Assembly (NCBI GenBank): GCA_900764925.1
Contig: CAAFPW010000084.1
Span: 1 to 6,853, forward strand
Direction of reading: 5' to 3'
DNA: 6,853 nucleotides
Source: Fusobacteriaceae bacterium
Lineage (GTDB): Bacteria > Fusobacteriota > Fusobacteriia > Fusobacteriales > Fusobacteriaceae
Each line of letters begins with the position of its first letter. The first letter of the stretch is position 1. Positions 1 to 6,672 of this stretch are shown one piece after another. Under the pieces are notes generated by a model. That model was not told where the DNA came from and ran no database searches. It saw only the letters and a program-made list of their open reading frames with translations. The position numbers and the translations under genes were made by a program.

Positions 1-72
1 GATAGCTCAGTTGGCTAGAGCATACGGTTCATACCCGTACGGTCGATGGTTCGAATCCATTTCTAGGCACCA
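1..72 (+). tRNA. tRNA-Met (CAT), elongator type, 5'-truncated by window edge
   Basis: The D arm (GCTC...GAGC), anticodon stem TACGG/CCGTA with loop TTCATAC, T arm (GATGG, loop TTCGAAT, CCATT) and 3' acceptor strand TCTAGGC-A-CCA can all be laid out. The first two bases of the window are tRNA positions 6-7, so five bases of the acceptor stem lie outside. The anticodon at 30-32 is CAT. The anticodon stem lacks the three consecutive G:C pairs of initiator tRNA and closely resembles the Bacillus elongator Met stem (ACGGTTCATACCCGT). A CAT-anticodon tRNA-Ile with lysidine is therefore possible but less likely. The CCA is encoded in the gene at 70-72. It reads into the terminator just downstream. 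Confidence 0.93.
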
Positions 73-82
73 TTTAGTTTAT

Positions 83-118
83 AACACTCTTTCTAAGAAA
101 GAGTGTTTTTTATTTTTC
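83..118 (+). terminator. Intrinsic terminator of the tRNA-Met transcript
   Basis: A perfect 11-bp stem (83-93 AACACTCTTTC with 97-107 GAAAGAGTGTT) closes a 3-base loop, TAA. It is followed on the plus strand by a T-rich run (about 106-111, then TTTTT at 113-117). It begins 11 bases after the tRNA CCA end. The stop codon of the opposing response-regulator gene (110-112) sits inside its T-tract. On the minus strand the same hairpin is followed by ATAAACTAAA rather than a T-run, so as an intrinsic terminator it favours the plus strand. Confidence 0.92.
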
Positions 119-919
119 ATCCTTTATTAAGATAACTTTTTGTTTTAAAAAGTCCCCTGGAGCAACATTTAAGTATTTTTTAAATACATTACAAAAATGT
201 TTATAGTCAGTAAATCCTACTTTTTCAGATATTTCATAGAGTTTAAACTCCTCCTTCATCAGAAGTTTTATAGATTTTTGAACCCTGTATTTATTCAATA
301 TATCCAAAAAGGTTTCTCCTAACTCCTCTTTAAACTTTCTACTTAAATACCCTACACTCACACTAAATTCTTCTGCTAAATCTTTTATATTTAATTTTTC
401 ATAATAGGATTCCTCTATTTTTTTTAAACTTTTCCTAACATATCTATTTTTTATCTCGCTGCTATCTAAATAAAATTCTAAATTAAAAAACTCTATCTCA
501 TCTTTAGTTTCTACTACTTCTTCCACCTTCTTTAAAAGTTTAAATTGATTCAATTTATCTTGTATCTTATCTAAGGCTTCATACAATATATCCTCATCAA
601 TTGGTTTTAAAATATACTCAGTCACTCCCAAATTTATGCTCTCTTTGGCATATTCAAACTCTCCATAGCTTGTTAAAATAATTTTTTCGAATACCTCTCC
701 TATTTTCATAGCTTCTTTTATCATTTCTAAACCATCTAAAATAGGCATTCTTATATCTGTAATAACCAAATCTGGAGACAACTCTTTAATCTTAGCTAAT
801 CCATCTTTTCCATTTATAGCTTCTCCTACAATAGTACAATTTTTAGATAACCAATCTATAGTATTTATCAATCCTTTTCTTATGATCTCTTCATCTTCAA
901 CTACTAATACCTTTATCAT
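110..919 (-). CDS. Response regulator, receiver plus AraC-type DNA-binding domain (YesN-like)
   Basis: This is the cytoplasmic transcription factor of the two-component pair. Residues 1-~120 form a receiver domain: acidic residues E8, D9 and E10, phospho-acceptor D55 in TDIRMP, T83, and the conserved K105-P106. Residues ~122-170 are a charged, probably helical linker. Residues ~172-260 hold the two helix-turn-helix units of an AraC domain (LNIKDLAEEFSVSVGYLSRKF, then YEISEKVGFTDYKHFCNVFKK). At 269 residues it is short for the family, because many YesN-type regulators carry a large middle domain that is absent here. The ATG at 919 is supported by AGGAGG five bases upstream. The gene starts 23 bases inside the kinase gene, which marks the kinase as its partner and suggests translational coupling. 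The likely target is the transporter operon itself; that is inference. Confidence 0.95.
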   Translation of the reverse strand: MIKVLVVEDEEIIRKGLINTIDWLSKNCTIVGEAINGKDGLAKIKELSPDLVITDIRMPILDGLEMIKEAMKIGEVFEKIILTSYGEFEYAKESINLGVTEYILKPIDEDILYEALDKIQDKLNQFKLLKKVEEVVETKDEIEFFNLEFYLDSSEIKNRYVRKSLKKIEESYYEKLNIKDLAEEFSVSVGYLSRKFKEELGETFLDILNKYRVQKSIKLLMKEEFKLYEISEKVGFTDYKHFCNVFKKYLNVAPGDFLKQKVILIKDEK

Positions 920-2618
920 TGTCTCCTCCTCTATGTAATGGGAGAATTAATTTTACAAAAGTTCCCTTTCCTAATACACTTCGTATCTCTAATTTATACT
1001 TTTCCCCATACATCAATTTTATTCTTCTCTGTACACTGTAAAGTCCTATATGCTCCTTTGTTTCTAATTTCTCTCTCGTTATTTTTTCTCTTACTATCTG
1101 AAGTTCATTTTTAGACATTCCTCTACCATTATCATAGATTGCAACTATTAAATTATCTCTAATTTTTCTGATATAAATCTCTATTTTAAACAGTTTTTCC
1201 TGATCATATCCATATTTTATCGCATTCTCAATTATTGGCTGTACTATCAGCTTAGGTAACAGCATCTCATTTAAACTTTCATCGAGCTTTATCTCGTACT
1301 GAAAATTCTCTCCAAATCTAAATTTCTGTATCTCTAAATAATTTTTTATGTAGAACATATTTCTTGAAATAGGTACTTCTGAAGATTTATTCTCTATACT
1401 GAATCTAAGTATCGAAGAGATGTTCAAAATTATCTTGTTAGCTTTTGTTATATCACTTTGAATAGTATATCTTAACATCTCTAAAGTATTAAATAGAAAA
1501 TGAGGATTAAATTGACTTTCTAATTGCTTTATCTCAGAGATTATACTATGTTCTGTCTCTTCCCTATTCTTCTCAATAAGCTCTTTCAAACTGTCTACCA
1601 TCTTGTTGTATGACTCAGCTATTATTTCAAACTCATCATTGGAATTTATTGTAAGCTTATTATCTAAATTTCCACCTTTTAACTTTTCTATTCCTAAAAT
1701 TATCTCTTCCATAACTTTAGTCTTCTTTATAGCTACTCGTCTTACAATTCTAGCCATAATAAAAGTTAGTATAGCTAAAACAATTAAAAGATATGTAAAG
1801 TTTTGAAATAAACTCTTCTCAAGATAAGTTAAAGAAGATATATAGTAGATAGATAGACTTGAATAATATATTTTATTTTTACTAATATAGTATCTATCCT
1901 TATCCAGCTTAAAGTAACCCTCGTTAATTTGCCACTTTTTATCAAGTTTATTTATTCCATTTCTAAAATTTTCATTTGTTGTCATAATTATATTATTATA
2001 TTTATCCACTAGAATAATTACATTTTGTGTATATCTTCCCACTATCTCCTTTAAGAACTCATCTGACAAGTAATAAGTTATATAACCTATTACTTTATTA
2101 TCCTTTTTTAGAGCTTTGCAAATAGAATAATTGCTTATCTCTCCATCTTCAAAATAAAACTTTCCTGTAAATCCTATAACATTTTTAGGATTGTTATCCA
2201 TTCTTAAAAATATTAGACTATCATATATATTTCTAATATCCAGTTTTTTCTCTAGATTGATTTGAGGTTTTTTATTCTCATCGTAAATTATTATTCTTCC
2301 CTTTATCTTTATTTTATTTACTATATCATATACTTCTTGATAACTTTCATTTGTTATATTTTTACTTGCTATATCTTCTAATATCTTTTCATTTTGTGAT
2401 AACAGCTCCACTTTTTCAAATACTTCTGAGACCATTAAATCTATTTTTTTTGTTAAAATCTTATTATTCTCTTGATTCTCTTTTTTCACAGCCAAATAAT
2501 TAAAAAAATATATACTACAATACCCAATAAACATAATTAAAACAAGAGGAATCAGAGAATAAAAAATTAAAGTTCTTTTCATTTGTTCTTTAAAACTAAT
2601 AAATTTCTTCTTTTTCAT
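897..2618 (-). CDS. Sensor histidine kinase, YesM/LytS type, with extracytoplasmic sensor domain
   Basis: This is a membrane-bound kinase of 573 residues. A short basic N-terminus leads into membrane segment 1 (about 17-42). An extracytoplasmic domain of about 230 residues follows (43-271). Its second half (about 176-214, GYITYYLSDEF...VIILVDKYNNIIMTT) looks like the PAS-like fold of Cache sensors. Membrane segment 2 (about 272-294) leads to a HAMP linker (about 290-345) and the His_kinase core: QFNPHFLFNTLE with phospho-acceptor H373, N-box PIIENAIKYG (N465), G-box DNGRGM (D496-M501), HIGLYSV (523-529) and GKGTF (550-554). All catalytic motifs are intact. The start ATG has GAGGG eight bases upstream. 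It lies 63 bases downstream of the permease gene and overlaps the regulator gene by 23 bases. The ligand is unknown; the transported solute, or the loaded binding protein, is a natural guess. Confidence 0.95.
   Translation of the reverse strand: MKKKKFISFKEQMKRTLIFYSLIPLVLIMFIGYCSIYFFNYLAVKKENQENNKILTKKIDLMVSEVFEKVELLSQNEKILEDIASKNITNESYQEVYDIVNKIKIKGRIIIYDENKKPQINLEKKLDIRNIYDSLIFLRMDNNPKNVIGFTGKFYFEDGEISNYSICKALKKDNKVIGYITYYLSDEFLKEIVGRYTQNVIILVDKYNNIIMTTNENFRNGINKLDKKWQINEGYFKLDKDRYYISKNKIYYSSLSIYYISSLTYLEKSLFQNFTYLLIVLAILTFIMARIVRRVAIKKTKVMEEIILGIEKLKGGNLDNKLTINSNDEFEIIAESYNKMVDSLKELIEKNREETEHSIISEIKQLESQFNPHFLFNTLEMLRYTIQSDITKANKIILNISSILRFSIENKSSEVPISRNMFYIKNYLEIQKFRFGENFQYEIKLDESLNEMLLPKLIVQPIIENAIKYGYDQEKLFKIEIYIRKIRDNLIVAIYDNGRGMSKNELQIVREKITREKLETKEHIGLYSVQRRIKLMYGEKYKLEIRSVLGKGTFVKLILPLHRGGDNDKGISS
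925..930 (-). promoter_or_regulatory. Shine-Dalgarno of the response-regulator gene, inside the kinase gene
   Basis: The minus strand reads AGGAGG, then AGACA, then ATG. This is a full-consensus ribosome site lying wholly within the last codons of the histidine kinase gene. It fixes the start at 919 and implies that the regulator can be translated strongly as ribosomes finish the kinase. Confidence 0.85.
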
Positions 2619-2681
2619 ATCCTGATCCCTCTTATATCTTTTTTTCTATTCTATCACAAATAGATTAATACATCTAGTCAT

Positions 2682-4337
2682 TTATATATTTACATTTCTT
2701 CCACCTGTTGCCTTAAAGAAAATCATTAGTGAAATTACTGTTGTTACTGTAAGTATTGTTGAAAGAGCTGCTGCTGTTCCATAACTCGCTCTTATAACCT
2801 CTGTATATATTGAAACTGACATTGTTCTAGTTGTTCCTGTATATAAAATAACTGATGAACTCAATTCATTTATAACTGTTATCCAGCTGAGTATAGCTCC
2901 TGATAAAACTCCTGGTAACATCATTATCGCTGTTATTTTAAAGAATGTTTTTACTGGTGAACATCCCAAACTTATTGATGCCTCCTCTAAATTTGGACTT
3001 ATCTGATATAAAATTGCAGCTGAAGAACGTAGTGTATATGGCAATCTTCTAATTACAAAGGAGATTATAATTATAGCAGCTGTTCCGCTCAATAAAATTG
3101 GTTTGCTATTAAAAGCTAATAGTAAAGTGATACCTATTACAGAACCTGGTATTATATATGGAAACATTGTCATAGTATCTATAATTCCTGTTATAAAATT
3201 TCTTTTTCTAGTTGAAATATAAGCTATGAACATTCCCATAATAATTATTATTACAATTGCTATTCCTCCATAGATATATGTATTAACTATGGCACTTCCC
3301 ATTCTTGAAAAGATTCTCTCATAGCTTTCTAGTGAAAACTCTCTTACGAACATAGATCCTCTCGTCTTTAAAAAAGATGTATAAATTACTGTAATTTGTG
3401 GAATTATTGATAAAAATACAACTACATATATAAAAGCATGTACAAGTATTCCTTTTATCCCCTTTATCTCCACAGGTTGTATAGGTCTTAAAGAACTCAT
3501 AACAAAAGATTTCTTATTTACAATATATTTTTGCCATAGGAATAAAACAACTGTTATCAAAACCATGATAGTTGCCATTGCAGCTGCAAAGTTAGCATTT
3601 CCACCCATCTCTCCAACAAATTCAGAATAGATCAATACAGGCATAACATTGAATCCCTCTCCTATTAACATAGGAGTTCCAAAGTCTGCCATAGCATTCA
3701 TAAATACTAAAAGCCCTCCTGACATCAAAGTAGGAAGAATAAGAGGTATTATGATTGTCCACAACTTTTTAAATGATGTACAACCTAAGCTCTCTGCTGC
3801 TTCACTCAAGGAAACATCTATTTTTTTCAAAGCCCCAGAAACATAGAGATATATAAAAGGATATAGTTTTAAAGTAAAAACTAGAAGTATCCCTGTAAAT
3901 CCATAAATAGTTGGTAATTTTATTCCAAAAACATCTCTAAAAAATTCTGTTACTACTCCACTTCTTCCACATAATAAAACCCATGAATAAGCACCTATAA
4001 ACGGTGGAGATAGCATTGATATAATAATTAAAACTTCTACTAATCCCTTTAATTTTATTTTATAAGTTGTCATAAAGTAAGCTATTGGTACTCCTATTAA
4101 AATAGCTAACCCTGTTACACATATTGTTACTTTAAAACTATTTATAAGTCCTTGATAGTAATATTTTCTACTAAAAAATCTAGCAAAGTTATCCATTCCC
4201 CACTCTCCAGTAGTTGGATTTTGAAATCCACTTATAAAAAGAGAGAAGAGAGGATAGATTAAAAACAGTGTAAAAACTAGAGCAATGACTAGAGTAATCA
4301 CTGTCCAAAAATCCCATTTTATTTTTTTACTCAACAT
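2682..4337 (-). CDS. ABC transporter permease, two fused membrane domains (FbpB/AfuB type)
   Basis: This is the membrane channel of the importer, with both half-permeases in one chain of 551 residues, as in ferric-type (FbpB) systems. Each half has about six hydrophobic segments and one EAA loop that docks on the ATPase: EAAESLGCTSFKKLW at about 179-193 and EEASISLGCSPVKTFF at about 451-466. A hydrophilic linker (about 270-296) joins the halves. The reading frame is open upstream to a TTG at 4346, but that codon directly abuts the GGAG of the ribosome site. The ATG at 4337 lies nine bases beyond GGAG and is the better start, giving MLSKKIKWDF. The gene then overlaps the ATPase gene by 11 bases, implying translational coupling and balanced synthesis of the two subunits. 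The family covers iron, sugar-phosphate, thiamine and phosphonate importers, so the permease alone does not set the substrate. Confidence 0.93.
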   Translation of the reverse strand: MLSKKIKWDFWTVITLVIALVFTLFLIYPLFSLFISGFQNPTTGEWGMDNFARFFSRKYYYQGLINSFKVTICVTGLAILIGVPIAYFMTTYKIKLKGLVEVLIIISMLSPPFIGAYSWVLLCGRSGVVTEFFRDVFGIKLPTIYGFTGILLVFTLKLYPFIYLYVSGALKKIDVSLSEAAESLGCTSFKKLWTIIIPLILPTLMSGGLLVFMNAMADFGTPMLIGEGFNVMPVLIYSEFVGEMGGNANFAAAMATIMVLITVVLFLWQKYIVNKKSFVMSSLRPIQPVEIKGIKGILVHAFIYVVVFLSIIPQITVIYTSFLKTRGSMFVREFSLESYERIFSRMGSAIVNTYIYGGIAIVIIIIMGMFIAYISTRKRNFITGIIDTMTMFPYIIPGSVIGITLLLAFNSKPILLSGTAAIIIISFVIRRLPYTLRSSAAILYQISPNLEEASISLGCSPVKTFFKITAIMMLPGVLSGAILSWITVINELSSSVILYTGTTRTMSVSIYTEVIRASYGTAAALSTILTVTTVISLMIFFKATGGRNVNI

Positions 4338-5448
4338 ATATTTCAACTCCTTTAATTAAGCTTCTTTCACCATCCTCTGTAAAGATATTTATTTTTTGAG
4401 GGTTTGGTTTTAAAAAGACTCTATCTCCTACATTATATATCTTCTCTGCATGCCCTATATCTTGTGAAAATTCTAGGGCTGGCATATTTTCTACTATTTT
4501 TTCCTTCAATGGCTTTATCTCGTAGGTATTATACTTTCCTAAAAAAGTACTTGTTTCTATCTCTACCTCTATTCCTTCTGTAGATATTGAAAACTCCTCT
4601 GGACGAATAGCCACAATTACCTTTTGCCCATCTTCAACACTTTCTACCAAATTATCCATTAAAATTCTATATCCAGATTCAAATAAAACAGATGTCTCTT
4701 GCTCTTTTTTCTCTATTTTTCCATAGAATAGATTTGAGTATCCTATAAAAGTTGCAACAAATTGATTATATGGTCTTGTATAAATATCATGTGGTCTACC
4801 TAATTGTTGAATAGTTCCATTACTTATAACAGCTATTCTATCAGATATAGCTAGTGCCTCCTCTTGGTCGTGGGTTACATAAACTGTTGTAATTCCAACT
4901 TTTTTTTGTACATCTCTTATGGCTGAACGCATCTCCAATCTCAATTTTGCATCTAAGTTTGACAATGGTTCATCCATCAAAAGTACACTTGGATGTATAA
5001 CAATAGCTCTTGCCAGAGCTACTCTTTGCTGTTGTCCTCCAGATAATCTTTCTGGTAATCTATCTTGATATTGAGAGATTTTTACAACTTCTAATATCTC
5101 ATCAACTTTTTTCTTTATCTCATCTTTAGGTAATTTTCTAAGTTTTAACCCATATTCAACATTCTCTCTAACTGTCATATGAGGAAATATTGCATAACTT
5201 TGGAATACCATTCCTATATTTCTTTTATGAGCTGGCATCTCATTTATAACCTTATCTCCAAAAAATATCTCTCCACCCTCTATACTGTTAAATCCAGCTA
5301 TCATTCTAAGTAAAGTGGTTTTACCACATCCTGAAGGTCCTAACAATGTAAAAAATTCTCCATTTTTTATATCTAAAGACATATCAGGAATTATTACATT
5401 CTCTCCAAATTTTTTTACTATATTCTTTACTCTTATTTCAACACTCAT
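4327..5448 (-). CDS. ABC transporter ATP-binding protein (FbpC/PotA-like, with TOBE domain)
   Basis: This is the cytoplasmic ATPase that drives the importer, 373 residues from the chosen ATG. Visible motifs in order are: Walker A GPSGCGKTT (37-45), Q-loop Q83 in VFQSYAIFPH, signature LSGGQQQ (135-141), Walker B VLLMDEP (155-161) with catalytic E160, D-loop SNLD (163-166) and H-loop H193 in VTHDQEEA. The C-terminal ~130 residues form a regulatory TOBE-like region, including the typical VAIRPEEF at about 279-286. All catalytic residues are present, and the length is normal for this type of importer ATPase. A GTG at 5460 extends the frame by four codons, but it lies at or before the GAGGTG ribosome site. 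The ATG at 5448 is therefore preferred. The permease gene overlaps its 3' end. Confidence 0.95.
   Translation of the reverse strand: MSVEIRVKNIVKKFGENVIIPDMSLDIKNGEFFTLLGPSGCGKTTLLRMIAGFNSIEGGEIFFGDKVINEMPAHKRNIGMVFQSYAIFPHMTVRENVEYGLKLRKLPKDEIKKKVDEILEVVKISQYQDRLPERLSGGQQQRVALARAIVIHPSVLLMDEPLSNLDAKLRLEMRSAIRDVQKKVGITTVYVTHDQEEALAISDRIAVISNGTIQQLGRPHDIYTRPYNQFVATFIGYSNLFYGKIEKKEQETSVLFESGYRILMDNLVESVEDGQKVIVAIRPEEFSISTEGIEVEIETSTFLGKYNTYEIKPLKEKIVENMPALEFSQDIGHAEKIYNVGDRVFLKPNPQKINIFTEDGERSLIKGVEIYVE
4347..4353 (-). promoter_or_regulatory. Shine-Dalgarno that decides the permease start
   Basis: The minus strand reads AAAGGAG immediately followed by TTG (4346-4344), then AAATAT and ATG (4337-4335). 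A start at TTG would leave no spacer, while the ATG has a normal nine-base spacer. The site lies inside the end of the ATPase gene. Confidence 0.8.
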
Positions 5449-5452
5449 TTTA

Positions 5453-5458
5453 CACCTC
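5453..5458 (-). promoter_or_regulatory. Shine-Dalgarno that decides the ATPase start
   Basis: The minus strand reads GAGGTG, then TAAA, then ATG (5448-5446). The upstream GTG at 5460-5458 overlaps the first base of this site, so it cannot be served by it. Confidence 0.75.
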
Positions 5459-5470
5459 ACTCCACTATTT

Positions 5471-5521
5471 AAAAAATATCCAAAACTTAGTTATACTCTA
5501 TAGCTAAGTAATGGATATTTT
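5471..5521 (-). terminator. Terminator-like hairpin between the binding-protein and ATPase genes
   Basis: In minus-strand order, a 10-bp arm AAAATATCCA pairs with TGGATATTTT. A symmetrical TT/TT internal mismatch follows, then a 6-bp arm ACTTAG pairing with CTAAGT, closing a 13-base loop (5491-5503). The 3' arm runs into a six-T stretch (5476-5471). The hairpin begins 21 bases after the binding-protein stop codon. With downstream genes clearly belonging to the same system, a partial terminator or 3'-end RNA protector is more likely than a complete stop. Either would give more binding protein than membrane subunits. In the plus orientation no T-run follows. Confidence 0.7.
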
Positions 5522-5542
5522 CTCTCACTTAAACTTTATTCA

Positions 5543-6562
5543 CTATTTAGTATATATATCTTTGAATTTATCCAACCATTGTTGTTTTGAAGAGTTAACT
5601 ACGTTTATATCATCTTCTATTACATTTATATTTTCTAAACTTTCTAACCCTTTTCCAGCTCCCACATCTTTTCTTATACTTCTTCTATTTAATTCAGCTG
5701 TAATCATTGTTTGAGCTTCTTTTCCTGTTATGAAATCCACAAACTTTTTAGCATTCTCTTCATTTTTACAATTTTTTATAATATATACACCATCTGGTTT
5801 AACTATAACTCCCTCTTTCATATATACAGTTTTTACTGGAGCTCCAGAGTTAACATATTTTGCTGATCCCTCTTCAAATGTAAGTCCTACTGTATATTCT
5901 CCATCTGCTACCCCTTTATATACAGCTGATGAACCTGAAAGTAGTGTATAATTTAAGTTTTCCATCAATTTTTCTACATATCCCCAACCAGCTTCAGGAT
6001 TTCCATTACCCATTGCATATAACATATTTACTAGATGTTCAAATGATGATGAAGATTTAGCTGGATCAGAAAAAGCTATTTTTCCTTTTAATGCTGGATT
6101 TAATAGATCTTCATATCCCTCTATCTTAATATCTCCTATTAAATTAGTATTTACCATTAAAACACTTGGTACTGCTGTAAATCTAGTCATATTTCCCTCT
6201 TTATTTTTATATGCATCATAGAAAGCATCTTCATTTACACTTGTATAAGGAAGGAAGTAATCTCTAATTGGTTCTACTGTACTTACAGTACCTCCCCATA
6301 ATACATCAGCTAAAGGATTATCTTTTTCAGATTCAACTCTCTTCATTAATTCTCCAGTTCCAGCTGCTATTACTTCAACTGATACCCCTGTTTTTACCTC
6401 AAACTCTTTTACTAAAGGATCTATAAACTCTAATGGATGAGGACAATAAATAGTTAAATTTCCTGCTCCACTATCTGTTTGTTCCTTTTCTCCTCCACCA
6501 CAACCAACTAAAATACCTGATAACATCAATGCTATTCCTGTCATTATTATACCTTTTTTCAT
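5543..6562 (-). CDS. ABC transporter substrate-binding lipoprotein (FbpA/AfuA-like fold)
   Basis: This is the solute-capturing subunit, 339 residues. The N-terminus is a lipoprotein signal: MKKGII, a hydrophobic stretch, then lipobox LVGC with the lipidated Cys21, followed by a Gly/Glu-rich tether. The mature domain opens with LTIYCPHPLEFIDPLVKEFEVKTGVSVEV (36-64) and carries ADVLWGG (85-91), NPALKGKIAFSDPAKSSSSF (155-174), SGSSAVYKGVADGEYTVGLTFEEGSAKY (209-236) and KEGVIVKPDGVYIIK (249-263). This is the pattern of the ferric-type binding-protein group. Ferric binders have a Tyr-Tyr pair just after the 'VGL' segment; here that stretch reads TFEEGSAKY, so an iron(III) role is doubtful. Organophosphate or another small anion is possible. 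The ATG at 6562 has AAGGAGG eight bases upstream. It is the first gene of the apparent operon. Confidence 0.92.
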   Translation of the reverse strand: MKKGIIMTGIALMLSGILVGCGGGEKEQTDSGAGNLTIYCPHPLEFIDPLVKEFEVKTGVSVEVIAAGTGELMKRVESEKDNPLADVLWGGTVSTVEPIRDYFLPYTSVNEDAFYDAYKNKEGNMTRFTAVPSVLMVNTNLIGDIKIEGYEDLLNPALKGKIAFSDPAKSSSSFEHLVNMLYAMGNGNPEAGWGYVEKLMENLNYTLLSGSSAVYKGVADGEYTVGLTFEEGSAKYVNSGAPVKTVYMKEGVIVKPDGVYIIKNCKNEENAKKFVDFITGKEAQTMITAELNRRSIRKDVGAGKGLESLENINVIEDDINVVNSSKQQWLDKFKDIYTK

Positions 6563-6588
6563 TTTATTTCCCTCCTTATTCTTCGGAT

Positions 6589-6617
6589 ATAAAACATTTC
6601 ATTGTATCTTATATCAA
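6589..6617 (-). promoter_or_regulatory. Candidate promoter of the transporter/two-component operon
   Basis: The minus strand reads TTGATA (6617-6612, five of six to the -35 consensus), 17 bases, then TTTTAT (6594-6589, four of six to the -10). Transcription would start near 6582 and leave about 20 leader bases that include the ribosome site. The -10 is weak, as expected for an activated promoter. An alternative is a lone TATAAA at 6669-6664 without a recognisable -35. Which one is used cannot be decided by eye. Confidence 0.4.
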
Positions 6618-6625
6618 TAGGATAG

Positions 6626-6647
6626 TACATAAAATTATTTTTTTAAA
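6626..6647 (-). repeat. Proximal copy of a two-part direct repeat, possible operator
   Basis: On the minus strand: TTTAAAAAAATA, a 4-base gap, then TATGTA. The same two parts occur in the same order and orientation at 6688-6708. This copy would span about -44 to -65 from the candidate start of transcription near 6582, a usual place for an AraC-type activator. The first half is low-complexity, so chance similarity is a real possibility. Confidence 0.4.
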
Positions 6648-6672
6648 TACTTATTCATAATATTTTATACTC

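Noticed and set aside
1..72. Left tRNA as tRNA-Ile with a lysidine-modified CAT anticodon
   Set aside because: The anticodon stem and loop match the Bacillus elongator Met pattern closely. The missing 5' bases prevent full certainty.
1603..1806. Plus-strand open frame of 67 codons inside the kinase gene, and similar frames at 3649-3846, 5315-5503 and 5730-5951
   Set aside because: They lie mostly or wholly antisense within strongly supported genes, show no family motifs and have no convincing ribosome sites.
2631..2658. Promoter-like pair before the kinase gene on the minus strand (TTGTGA, 17 bases, TATAAG)
   Set aside because: The -10 lies only about 13 bases before the start codon, so the transcript would begin inside or after the Shine-Dalgarno. 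Operon read-through is more likely.
2619..2681. Small overlapping hairpins (TAGAT/ATCTA and TCTAT/ATAGA) between permease and kinase genes
   Set aside because: Stems of only five A/T-rich pairs, mutually exclusive and without a T-run on the minus strand. Too weak to call a terminator.
5511..5714. Plus-strand open frame of 67 codons starting in the gap between the binding-protein and ATPase genes
   Set aside because: It begins within the hairpin arm and runs antisense through the 3' end of the binding-protein gene. No ribosome site or recognisable protein features are seen.
6664..6669. TATAAA on the minus strand as the main operon -10
   Set aside because: No -35 better than three of six is found at 17-18 bases. 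It is kept only as an alternative to the TTGATA/TTTTAT pair.
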